From: Kiritimatiellales bacterium
Lineage (GTDB): Bacteria > Verrucomicrobiota > Kiritimatiellia > Kiritimatiellales > Pontiellaceae
Reading direction: 5' to 3'
Assembly: GCA_021734595.1 (NCBI GenBank)
Contig: JAIPIO010000124.1
Location: forward strand, 1-11,247
DNA: 11,247 nucleotides
Below the pieces are notes generated by a model, which was not told where the DNA came from, ran no database searches, and worked only from the letters and a program-made list of their open reading frames with translations. Both the position numbers and the translations under genes were made by a program. This document shows, piece by piece, positions 5,684 through 11,247 of this stretch. Every line of letters starts with the position of its first letter. The first letter of the stretch is position 1.

Positions 5684-5712
5684 TTGACTCGCAAATCGGA
5701 TGGTATAATAAT
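5684..5712 (+). promoter_or_regulatory. Ferritin promoter with extended -10
   Basis: TGGTATAATAAT (5701-5712) contains an extended -10 (TG-N-TATAAT). TTGACT (5684-5689) lies 14 bases before TATAAT and 17 bases before the overlapping AATAAT. Either reading gives a strong sigma-70-type promoter starting transcription near 5717. The ribosome-binding site AAGGAG is at 5726-5731. Confidence 0.65.
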
Positions 5713-5739
5713 CCGTTCAATCAGTAAGGAGATAACGAC

Positions 5740-6255
5740 ATGATTTCAAAGAAAATACAAGATGCTCTGAATGAGCAGGTTAACAAGGAATTTTACTCGG
5801 CCTACCTTTATCTGGCCATGTCGGCCTATTGCGACGGAATCGGACTGCCCGGTTTTTCCAAGTGGATGCGCTTCCAGTATGAAGAGGAAATCATTCATGT
5901 CACCAAGATGTACGACTATATTCTATCGCAGGGCGGCGATATGCATCTGCAGCAGATTGATGAACCGCCCAAGACCTATGGCACTCCGCTGGAAATTTTC
6001 GAAACAACACTGGCGCACGAGCAGATGGTAACCAAGCGGATCAATGATCTGATGGGACTTGCCATGGACGAGCGGGATTATGCCACACAGACCTTTATGC
6101 AGTGGTACGTGACCGAACAGGTTGAAGAGGAATCGAACGTTAACAATGTTCTTCAACCACTGCGGATGGTAGGGGAAGACAAGGGTGGATTGATGATGAT
6201 CGATCAACAACTCGGACAGCGACTGGCACCTACACCGCCTGTTGCGGCTCAATAA
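5740..6255 (+). CDS. ftnA: Ferritin, bacterial non-haem type
   Basis: Iron-storage protein: 24 subunits form a hollow shell that oxidises Fe(II) at a di-iron centre and stores it as mineral. The 171-residue chain matches the four-helix ferritin fold and usual length. All ferroxidase ligands fall at the same numbers as in E. coli FtnA: Glu17, Tyr24, Glu50, His53, Glu94, Gln127 and Glu130. The absence of a haem-binding Met52 pattern and of bacterioferritin motifs argues for FtnA rather than Bfr. AAGGAG lies eight bases before the ATG. The gene has its own promoter and is followed after 17 bases by an exported protein gene, probably in the same transcript. Confidence 0.96.
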   Translation: MISKKIQDALNEQVNKEFYSAYLYLAMSAYCDGIGLPGFSKWMRFQYEEEIIHVTKMYDYILSQGGDMHLQQIDEPPKTYGTPLEIFETTLAHEQMVTKRINDLMGLAMDERDYATQTFMQWYVTEQVEEESNVNNVLQPLRMVGEDKGGLMMIDQQLGQRLAPTPPVAAQ

Positions 6256-6272
6256 AGTGAGGTTTAAAAGTT

Positions 6273-7064
6273 ATGAATAAAAAATCACTGTCTCAAATAA
6301 CGGTTGTTTTCATGCTGGTGTGCATCATGGTTGTTCCGGCACTGGCAAAAGAACAGGATGTCAGCCTGCTGGTTATTCCGCGGGATGATACATGCATCCG
6401 TCTAGCATTGGATATTGCCAATAATTATCCAGTCATGGTTCTGGCCTACAATACCGCCGGAGGGGCGACCGTCCTCCACGGCTGGGACGGCACGAAATGG
6501 GTTGGCGTTACGCTTGAAGCCTATGCCCAGGGTGCGTTTTTTACCAGCGTCGGTCCCGATAAAGTGCTTTTGGTCGAAGCAGTCGGGGCACCGCTTCCAG
6601 AAAATCTGGTTCCGCCGTCAAGCTGGTGTCCGTCTTCTGCAAAAATAGTCACGACGGTGCCACGGACATTGTTGCTTCTGCTTGGCCGGTACTATGATTT
6701 CCCCTATTCCCACTGGAAATGGTTCGCCAAGCGCTACGGCTATCAGCTGGAAGAAATCAACCCACAGGGATTGAACATCAGGTGGTACCATCGCCGGTTG
6801 GATGAAAATCTCGCCCGCAGGCAGGCGCTTTATTCGAATGATATGCAGTACTGGACGCCGCTCACAGAAGCCGTCGCCCCGGTGGTTGAAGTTCCTATGC
6901 TGGAAGAGATTCCTGAACCAAAACTCGAACCAAAACCCAAGCCGGAACCCGAACCGGAGCCGTTGCCGGAGCCCGAAACACTCAGCGCGGACGTTCCTCC
7001 GGCGGTGGTGTTGGGGCCCGGTGAAGCCGACGAGGAAGACAAAATATCAGCTGAAATAGAATAG
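6273..7064 (+). CDS. Exported protein of unknown function with Pro/Glu-rich tail
   Basis: A 263-residue protein with a clear signal peptide: MNKKSLSQIT, a hydrophobic run and the A-L-A cleavage site at residues 23-25. The mature part (26 to about 195) contains Cys41 and Cys119, which could form a disulfide, a leucine run at 133-137 and an aromatic-rich segment near 140-172 (YYDFPYSHWKWF). Residues 200-263 form a low-complexity tail with EPKLEPKPKPEPEPEPLPEP, similar in style to the acidic arm of the DUF4870-type protein. Such a tail may span the periplasm or cell wall. I do not recognise the family. AGTGAGG about 11 bases before the ATG is a modest ribosome-binding site. It probably shares the ferritin transcript, but no functional link to iron is evident. 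Confidence 0.75.
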   Translation: MNKKSLSQITVVFMLVCIMVVPALAKEQDVSLLVIPRDDTCIRLALDIANNYPVMVLAYNTAGGATVLHGWDGTKWVGVTLEAYAQGAFFTSVGPDKVLLVEAVGAPLPENLVPPSSWCPSSAKIVTTVPRTLLLLLGRYYDFPYSHWKWFAKRYGYQLEEINPQGLNIRWYHRRLDENLARRQALYSNDMQYWTPLTEAVAPVVEVPMLEEIPEPKLEPKPKPEPEPEPLPEPETLSADVPPAVVLGPGEADEEDKISAEIE

Positions 7065-7065
7065 C

Positions 7066-7088
7066 GTGGCAGTTCGTCTGCCATTTTA
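7066..7088 (+). terminator. Small hairpin after the exported-protein gene
   Basis: TGGCAG (7067-7072) pairs with CTGCCA (7078-7083) around TTCGT. TTTT follows. It begins two bases after the stop codon and ends just before the next gene, for which no ribosome-binding site is visible. It could be a weak terminator or attenuator, or a structure that stabilises the mRNA end. Confidence 0.45.
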
Positions 7089-7093
7089 ATGCA

Positions 7094-7429
7094 ATGAACA
7101 TGAAAATCCATTTCGCGTTGGGAGTTGTCTTGGCGGCTTTGCTGACAGGGTGCGTTTCAAAGCCGGTTGATAAGGAAGAGCATCGGCCGCCACTGATGAC
7201 TTCCCAAAACAGCGAGGGTGATGTCACCATCAGTTTTGAGTCGGAGCCCGGCTATATCTACACCATCCTGTATTCGGATTTCCATCGAAAAACGTGGACC
7301 AATCTCACCAATGGCCAAAACCTCAGAGGCACCGGGAAAACCATCACCATCAAGGATAAAGTGAATCCGGCCCACCCGCGGCGCCACTACTGGATCAAAG
7401 TGCAGGGTCAGGGGGTTCCGTCGCGCTGA
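7094..7429 (+). CDS. Small lipoprotein with a PVC-type beta-sandwich-like domain
   Basis: A 111-residue protein with a type II signal peptide ending in L-L-T-G-C20, so it is probably lipid-anchored. After a short linker, residues 43-106 show the pattern G-x-V-T-I-S-F-x-S-E-P-G-Y-x-Y-x-I-L-Y-S-D-x..x-W, then T-G-K-T-I-T-I-K-D ... R-R-x-Y-W-I-K-V. This resembles short beta-sandwich modules seen at the ends of many exported proteins of Verrucomicrobia and relatives; the likeness is from memory. No Shine-Dalgarno sequence precedes the ATG at 7094, and the ATG at 7100 is also possible. Its 3' end overlaps the end of the convergent nuclease gene by 35 bases. Confidence 0.7.
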   Translation: MNMKIHFALGVVLAALLTGCVSKPVDKEEHRPPLMTSQNSEGDVTISFESEPGYIYTILYSDFHRKTWTNLTNGQNLRGTGKTITIKDKVNPAHPRRHYWIKVQGQGVPSR

Positions 7430-8372
7430 CGGACACCTCATCGACCGCCCGGAAAACGCCGATCACCGGGCGGTGGTCGGAAGCTTTGTAGGTTTGCCGG
7501 CTTCGCAGGACAGTTGCCTTTCCCCGAATAAGTTCCGGCAGCATCTGAACGTTCACGAATAGATAGTCGATCCGCGCATACGTATCGGAATCATCGGAAT
7601 AATGTGTCCAGACGTCGCCGCCCGGTTCGACCGGTCGGATATCGGCCAGGTTCTGCTTTGATTTCCCGGTCACTTCCCGGATGGCGGCTGAATCGGGGTT
7701 GTCGTTCATGTCGCCGACCACCAGCAGATTGCATCCCGGATGGTCAGTCATGATGCCGCGGGCGGTTTTGTTGAGCAACCGTGCTTCATTACGGCGCATT
7801 TCCGTCTGCCCGAGCGGGCTGTACACCTTCGATTTAAGATGCGCATTAAGTAGATGGAAGCGGTAGTTTTCGTTAACCTGGATAACCGATTCGAGGTAGC
7901 CGCGGCTGACCGGGATCTTTGCCTTTCCGACCGAATACCACTCGTTCGTATGATGTATGTTTTCAATGATTGGAAAACGGCTCAGCACCGCAAGGTTGAT
8001 CTCCCTGGCGCCGCGCCGAAGTAGATCGGCGTAGGGGTATTCCAGGCCGGCCGCCTTCAACTGAGCCCGAAACTCATGGAAATACAGTTCGTTCCCCATT
8101 TCCTGAACGGCCAGAACATCCGGATTGGCGCTTTGGATCAGCGCTACAACCGCCTTGCGTTCGTCTTCCGGCTTGGGATCGTCATCCGTACCCCCGCCAT
8201 CGCGGTCCATCGCGGTGTACTGATGGAGATTGTAGGTCATGACTGCGAACTCATCCGCGCCGCGGGAATAGTCGAAGCCACGGTTTTGGTCGGAACAGCC
8301 AGCCAAACAGGCAGCGGCCGCAAGCAGGAGCAGACTACTGCTGATAGGCCTGTTCAATTTTAGCTGACACAT
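7395..8372 (-). CDS. Exported endonuclease/exonuclease/phosphatase-family lipoprotein
   Basis: A 325-residue protein starting at ATG 8372. The signal peptide ends in L-A-G-C26, a lipobox, so it acts outside the cytoplasm, anchored to a membrane. The full catalytic set of the Mg-dependent EEP fold (DNase I, exonuclease III, sphingomyelinase relatives) is present: Asn48 (M-T-Y-N), Glu91 (V-Q-E), His178 (N-A-H), Asp221 and Asn223 (G-D-M-N-D-N), Asp269 (R-I-D-Y) and the terminal S-D299-H300. The substrate may be nucleic acid or a phosphoester; sequence alone does not decide. A longer frame upstream to 8459 would bury the signal peptide and overlap the TPR gene further, so I reject it. The start overlaps the end of the TPR gene by 38 bases, suggesting translational coupling. 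Confidence 0.88.
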   Translation of the reverse strand: MCQLKLNRPISSSLLLLAAAACLAGCSDQNRGFDYSRGADEFAVMTYNLHQYTAMDRDGGGTDDDPKPEDERKAVVALIQSANPDVLAVQEMGNELYFHEFRAQLKAAGLEYPYADLLRRGAREINLAVLSRFPIIENIHHTNEWYSVGKAKIPVSRGYLESVIQVNENYRFHLLNAHLKSKVYSPLGQTEMRRNEARLLNKTARGIMTDHPGCNLLVVGDMNDNPDSAAIREVTGKSKQNLADIRPVEPGGDVWTHYSDDSDTYARIDYLFVNVQMLPELIRGKATVLRSRQTYKASDHRPVIGVFRAVDEVSVSATEPPDPAL

Positions 8373-9711
8373 CTCGGTAGCCGATATCAACAGCATAAAT
8401 TTCCTTATAGAATCCCACTGCTTTGGCCTTATCGCCCATGGCGTCACAGATTGAGCCAAGCTCGTAGAGGATATCTTTTTTTGTTTCGTCCATCACGCTC
8501 AGCTCCTTGCGTGCGCTTTCGAGCTGTCCAACCGCAATATCAAACTGGTTTTTGGCTTTGAAGCATTGCGCCATGTGATAGAGCGAGCGGATCCGGCGTT
8601 GGGGGTTTCGTTGCGACTGCTGGAACTGCTGGATCGCCTCCATGTACTTCCCGTGTTCGTAAAGCAGCACGCCCAGATCATACTTGAACTGCAGATCATT
8701 CGGATAGCGCCGGACGCGATCCTCGGCGTCCTCCATACGGAACGTATCCAGCTCCTGTTTTTTCTGTTCGAGCAGCGCGGCATCGCCGGACTGTTCGGCC
8801 GCACCGATTTCCGCATCGAATTTCTTCAGAACCGCGGCGGTGAGTGCGCGGTCAACCTGCGGGTCCGCGCCGCCCGCCCGCCGTTGGCACTCTTTGAGGG
8901 CCTCGATCGCCTGATCGAATTTCTTGGCCCGCAGGTACAACTCGGCCAGCGCACGCCGGTAGTTGATGTTTTCCGGTTCACTCCTGATTTTTTCAAGATT
9001 GCTGTCAATGAGCGCGTCCAAGCCGGTTACCGATTTCACGGCCTTGTTTTCCTGTTCAATCCGTTCCGATTCATCCTCGTCTTTCATCACATCCCGGTAC
9101 GATTCAGCGCCTTCCCAGCCGTCCTTGTCCATTGTGGTTTGCGCCGCCGCATCCTTGAGTGCCTTGAGCGATCTGGAGTCGTGTGGTTTGAGCTTCACAA
9201 TCACTTCCCAGCAACTGTGCTCCAGTTTGAACTGTTTCGTTTTCCGGTACAGCAGCGCCAACCGCTCAAGGATGGTCGTATTGGCCGGATCGTGTTCGCG
9301 GACAATTTCCAGCGTCTGGATGGCTACTTCGGGCAATTGCGCCGCCTCCGCGGATTCGCACAGCGCCGTCACAAACTGCATGTTGAACGGATCCAGCCGC
9401 ATCAGCTTTTCGGATTCAGTCAGTGCCGCCAGCGGGTCGGATTTGCGTTTGGCCGAAATCTTAACCAGGCTGCCGATCCCTTTGGCTGATGCCGATAGCG
9501 ACGCGAAAGCCCCGCTCTTTTTCGATTTGCTCAGCTTGACCTCGGCCGCACGCAGCAGGCGGCGGATCTCCAGCACACCGGGCTCGACATCCAGTGCCGC
9601 AATGAACATATCCATCGCGTAGTCCATGTTGCCGCGTTCCATGGCCGCAACGCCCTTGTCGTAGAATGTGCGAACCTTCGGCGGAGCATCACCAAGTCTG
9701 ATTTCAGCCAT
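8335..9711 (-). CDS. Cytoplasmic TPR-repeat protein
   Basis: A 458-residue protein with no signal peptide or membrane segment. It is built of tetratricopeptide-like helical pairs at about residues 14-45, 112-145, 146-178, 245-280, 336-370, 374-407 and 415-448. A Ser/Lys-rich segment (58-92) and an acidic, charged segment (about 200-225) separate the groups. Such proteins act as scaffolds for protein-protein contacts; no partner can be named. AAAGGAG lies just before the ATG at 9711. The gene is co-transcribed with the exported nuclease gene, which starts inside its last codons, and is divergent from murG. Confidence 0.85.
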   Translation of the reverse strand: MAEIRLGDAPPKVRTFYDKGVAAMERGNMDYAMDMFIAALDVEPGVLEIRRLLRAAEVKLSKSKKSGAFASLSASAKGIGSLVKISAKRKSDPLAALTESEKLMRLDPFNMQFVTALCESAEAAQLPEVAIQTLEIVREHDPANTTILERLALLYRKTKQFKLEHSCWEVIVKLKPHDSRSLKALKDAAAQTTMDKDGWEGAESYRDVMKDEDESERIEQENKAVKSVTGLDALIDSNLEKIRSEPENINYRRALAELYLRAKKFDQAIEALKECQRRAGGADPQVDRALTAAVLKKFDAEIGAAEQSGDAALLEQKKQELDTFRMEDAEDRVRRYPNDLQFKYDLGVLLYEHGKYMEAIQQFQQSQRNPQRRIRSLYHMAQCFKAKNQFDIAVGQLESARKELSVMDETKKDILYELGSICDAMGDKAKAVGFYKEIYAVDIGYRDVSAKIEQAYQQ

Positions 9712-9738
9712 ATACTCTCCTTTAAAATCGAATGTGGC

Positions 9739-9766
9739 ATACTAATCCAGCCCTTGGAAAAAGCAA
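9739..9766 (-). promoter_or_regulatory. Possible promoter of the TPR-nuclease operon
   Basis: On the minus strand, TTGCTT (plus coordinates 9761-9766), a 16-base spacer and TAGTAT (9739-9744) form a usable sigma-70-type promoter. The spacer is almost exactly one motif copy (9745-9759), so a protein bound there would compete with RNA polymerase. Transcription would start near 9732, about 20 bases before the ATG. Confidence 0.4.
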
Positions 9767-9791
9767 CCGGTTTGTTTTCCAGCCCTTGGAA
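9745..9791 (+). repeat. Pair of TTCCAGCCNTTGGAA motifs between the TPR gene and murG
   Basis: ATCCAGCCCTTGGAA (9745-9759) has one arm mismatch and TTCCAGCCCTTGGAA (9777-9791) is a full match. Their centres are 32 bases apart, about three helical turns, and both read toward murG. They share the same inner five bases, GCCCT. The pair lies 87 bases upstream of the murG ATG and 33 bases upstream of the divergent TPR ATG. Confidence 0.8.
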
Positions 9792-9823
9792 CTTTTTTCT
9801 TGGCCGGGGAATTCAATTTATCG

Positions 9824-9852
9824 TAGGCAATCACCGGCCTGCATGCTACAAA
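9824..9852 (+). promoter_or_regulatory. Possible promoter of the murG-murC operon
   Basis: TAGGCA (9824-9829), a 17-base spacer and TACAAA (9847-9852) give a moderate promoter. TG at 9844-9845 adds an extended -10 element. The start of transcription would be near 9859, with a short leader containing AAGGA before the murG ATG. The nearest motif copy ends 32 bases upstream of the -35 box. Confidence 0.35.
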
Positions 9853-9878
9853 GGTTTTAGCATTTAAAGGACTTCAGA

Positions 9879-10979
9879 ATGGCGGATAAACTGAAAATTG
9901 CAATTGCCTGCGGCGGAACCGGTGGCCACATATTCCCGGGGCTGGCGACCGCCAAGGAGTTGGTGGCACGCGGCCACAACGTAACGCTGTGGATGGCGGG
10001 CAAGGACATAGAAATCGATGCGATCAAAAGCTGGGAAGGCGAGGTCATCACCATACCGGCTGAGGGCTTCCAGTTTGGGATTTCGTTCAAAAGCCTGAAA
10101 ACCATACAGAAGCTGTTCCAGGCCTACCGCACGGCGTTGCCGCTGATGCGTAAAAAGCGGCCCGACGTGGTGTTGGCCATGGGCAGCTATGCCTCCTTTG
10201 GGCCGGTTGCGGCCGCGCGGCAACTCAAAATCCCCTATGTTCTCCACGAAGCAAACCTGCTGCCCGGGCGGGCGGTATCGCTGCTGGCCCCACGCGCCGC
10301 CTGGATTGCGACAAGCTTTGAAAAATCCCGTTACTACCTGAAGCAGAAGCGCATCGAATTGACCGGCATGCCTCTGCGGCGCGAACTGCAGGAGGCCAGC
10401 CGCCGGTGGCGCAGCAAACGCAGGCCCGGCGAGCCGTTGCGCATTTTGGTGATGGGCGGCAGTCGCGGCGCGCAAGTGCTCAACGAGGTGGTGCCCGTCG
10501 CCATCGCCTCGGCCGTAAAGCAGGATTGTCCGCTGGAGGTTGAACATATTGCGGGACTGCAGGATACCGGCGCGATTGAAAGCATCTATGCGGCTGCCGG
10601 CGTTGAAAACAAAGTCCATAGCTTTGTGCAGAACATGGAAACCATCTATCTGAATGTCGATCTCGCCGTCTGCCGGGGCGGAGCCTCCACCTGCGCGGAA
10701 CTCTCCGCCTTTGGTCTGCCCGCGCTGCTGGTACCGCTGCCCACCGCCGTGCGGAACCACCAGATGGGCAATGCGCGCGCGCTGCAGGACGTCGGCGCCG
10801 TCGATGTCGTGGCGCAGGAGGATCTCAGCGCCACCTGGCTGTGCGACTATCTGATCAGCATCGAAAAACACCCCGAACGGCTCGAACGCATGGACGCCGC
10901 CATGAAAAACCGCGCCCGTGAAAACGCCGCATCCAAACTCGCCGACCTGCTCGAAAAAGTCGCCGGAGGCGAGGGTTGA
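9879..10979 (+). CDS. murG: UDP-GlcNAc:undecaprenyl-PP-MurNAc-pentapeptide GlcNAc transferase
   Basis: Makes lipid II by adding GlcNAc to lipid I at the cytoplasmic face of the inner membrane, the last intracellular step of peptidoglycan precursor synthesis. The 366 residues form the two-domain GT-B fold. Visible motifs are the N-terminal glycine loop CGGTGGHIFPG (11-21) with conserved His17, M-G-S-Y-A-S-F-G-P (101-109), H-E-A-N (123-126), M-G-G-S-R-G-A-Q (192-199) and the UDP-GlcNAc site C-R-G-G-A-S-T-C-A-E (265-274) with Gln295. AAGGA precedes the ATG by about eight bases. murC starts inside the murG stop codon, so translation of the two is coupled. Confidence 0.96.
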   Translation: MADKLKIAIACGGTGGHIFPGLATAKELVARGHNVTLWMAGKDIEIDAIKSWEGEVITIPAEGFQFGISFKSLKTIQKLFQAYRTALPLMRKKRPDVVLAMGSYASFGPVAAARQLKIPYVLHEANLLPGRAVSLLAPRAAWIATSFEKSRYYLKQKRIELTGMPLRRELQEASRRWRSKRRPGEPLRILVMGGSRGAQVLNEVVPVAIASAVKQDCPLEVEHIAGLQDTGAIESIYAAAGVENKVHSFVQNMETIYLNVDLAVCRGGASTCAELSAFGLPALLVPLPTAVRNHQMGNARALQDVGAVDVVAQEDLSATWLCDYLISIEKHPERLERMDAAMKNRARENAASKLADLLEKVAGGEG

Positions 10980-11247
10980 ATCCGGTCGACCGTGCCGAAG
11001 AACTGATCCGCTCCGGTGGACGGGTGCATCTCATCGGGGCAGGGGGGATCGGCATGGCCGGGGTGGCGTTCCTGCTCAAGCAGCGTGGGTTGGAGATATC
11101 CGGCTGCGACCTCCAGGAAAACCGGCAGACCGCATGGCTGCGGCGCGAAGGGTTGAAAATCCAATCGGGGCAGGATGCCGCGCACGTCGATGAACATACC
11201 GGGTGGGTGATCCGCTCCACCGCCGTCCCTGACAGCCACCCCGAAGT
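10976..11247 (+). CDS. murC: UDP-N-acetylmuramate--L-alanine ligase, N-terminal part
   Basis: Adds L-Ala to UDP-MurNAc, the first amino acid of the peptidoglycan stem peptide. Only 90 codons lie in the window; the gene continues past the right edge. Residues 17-29 read VHLIGAGGIGMAG, the N-terminal glycine-rich Rossmann motif typical of MurC. S-G-C-D follows at the end of the second strand, and S-T-A-V-P lies near residue 84. The start is a TTG at 10976 that shares bases with the murG stop (TTGA). GGAGG at 10965-10969, six bases upstream, supports it. No ATG or GTG sits in frame before the motif. MurC is preferred to Mpl, given the murG neighbour. Confidence 0.88.
   Translation, partial: MNPVDRAEELIRSGGRVHLIGAGGIGMAGVAFLLKQRGLEISGCDLQENRQTAWLRREGLKIQSGQDAAHVDEHTGWVIRSTAVPDSHPE

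Noticed and set aside
8566..9489. Long plus-strand open frame inside the TPR gene
   Set aside because: It is antisense to a protein with clear helical repeats and a good ribosome-binding site, and shows no recognisable motif.
9864..10871. Minus-strand open frame covering murG
   Set aside because: murG has all its motifs on the plus strand; the antisense translation resembles nothing known.
1..11247. CRISPR array, tRNA or rRNA gene, complete insertion sequence
   Set aside because: No regularly spaced identical repeats, no cloverleaf-like intergenic sequence and no intact transposase were seen on either strand.

Overview
The window looks like chromosomal DNA of an anaerobic or microaerophilic bacterium of the PVC group, most likely Kiritimatiellota or a related Verrucomicrobiota lineage. 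This placement is inferred from gene content: a ferredoxin-type aldo/keto reductase, a TPR protein and lipoproteins of PVC style, fhs plus folD, and a murG-murC order. It does not rest on a marker gene. Coding DNA is moderately GC-rich. The first few hundred bases are visibly AT-richer and look like accessory DNA.

Layout. Bases 1-85 hold the truncated start of a small secreted protein on the minus strand. Bases 110-579 hold two copies of a CTGCCTAT...GATAGG(C/T)AG palindromic unit around a decayed integron-type tyrosine recombinase, of which recognisable N-terminal and C-terminal scraps remain. Bases 580-838 hold no gene. Next come a minus-strand aldo/keto reductase with two 4Fe-4S cluster motifs (839-1930) and, divergently, a DUF4870-type membrane protein with a long acidic Glu/Pro N-terminus (2123-2824) ending at a strong terminator. 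The one-carbon operon fhs-folD (2966-5636) follows. Ferritin (5740-6255) has its own promoter and is followed by two small exported proteins (6273-7064 and 7094-7429). A minus-strand pair, a TPR protein and an exported endonuclease/exonuclease/phosphatase lipoprotein (9711 down to 7395), converges on them. Divergent from this pair, murG (9879-10979) overlaps a TTG-started murC that runs off the right edge.

How the genes work together. fhs and folD interconvert formate, 10-formyl-THF, 5,10-methenyl-THF and 5,10-methylene-THF, which serves purine and folate metabolism or the methyl branch of an acetogenesis-like pathway. Ferritin stores iron, which is relevant near an Fe-S enzyme. murG and murC make peptidoglycan precursors.

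The most unusual signal is a short intergenic motif, TTCCAGCCNTTGGAA and variants. Nine copies lie in non-coding DNA, in clusters before the aldo/keto reductase, before fhs, between the TPR gene and murG, and after the integrase relic. Neighbouring copies are 21, 52, 31, 31 and 32 bases apart centre to centre, very close to whole turns of B-DNA. In the three pairs the full-match copies point the same way as one downstream gene. This looks like the binding site of an unidentified regulator or chromosome-organising protein.
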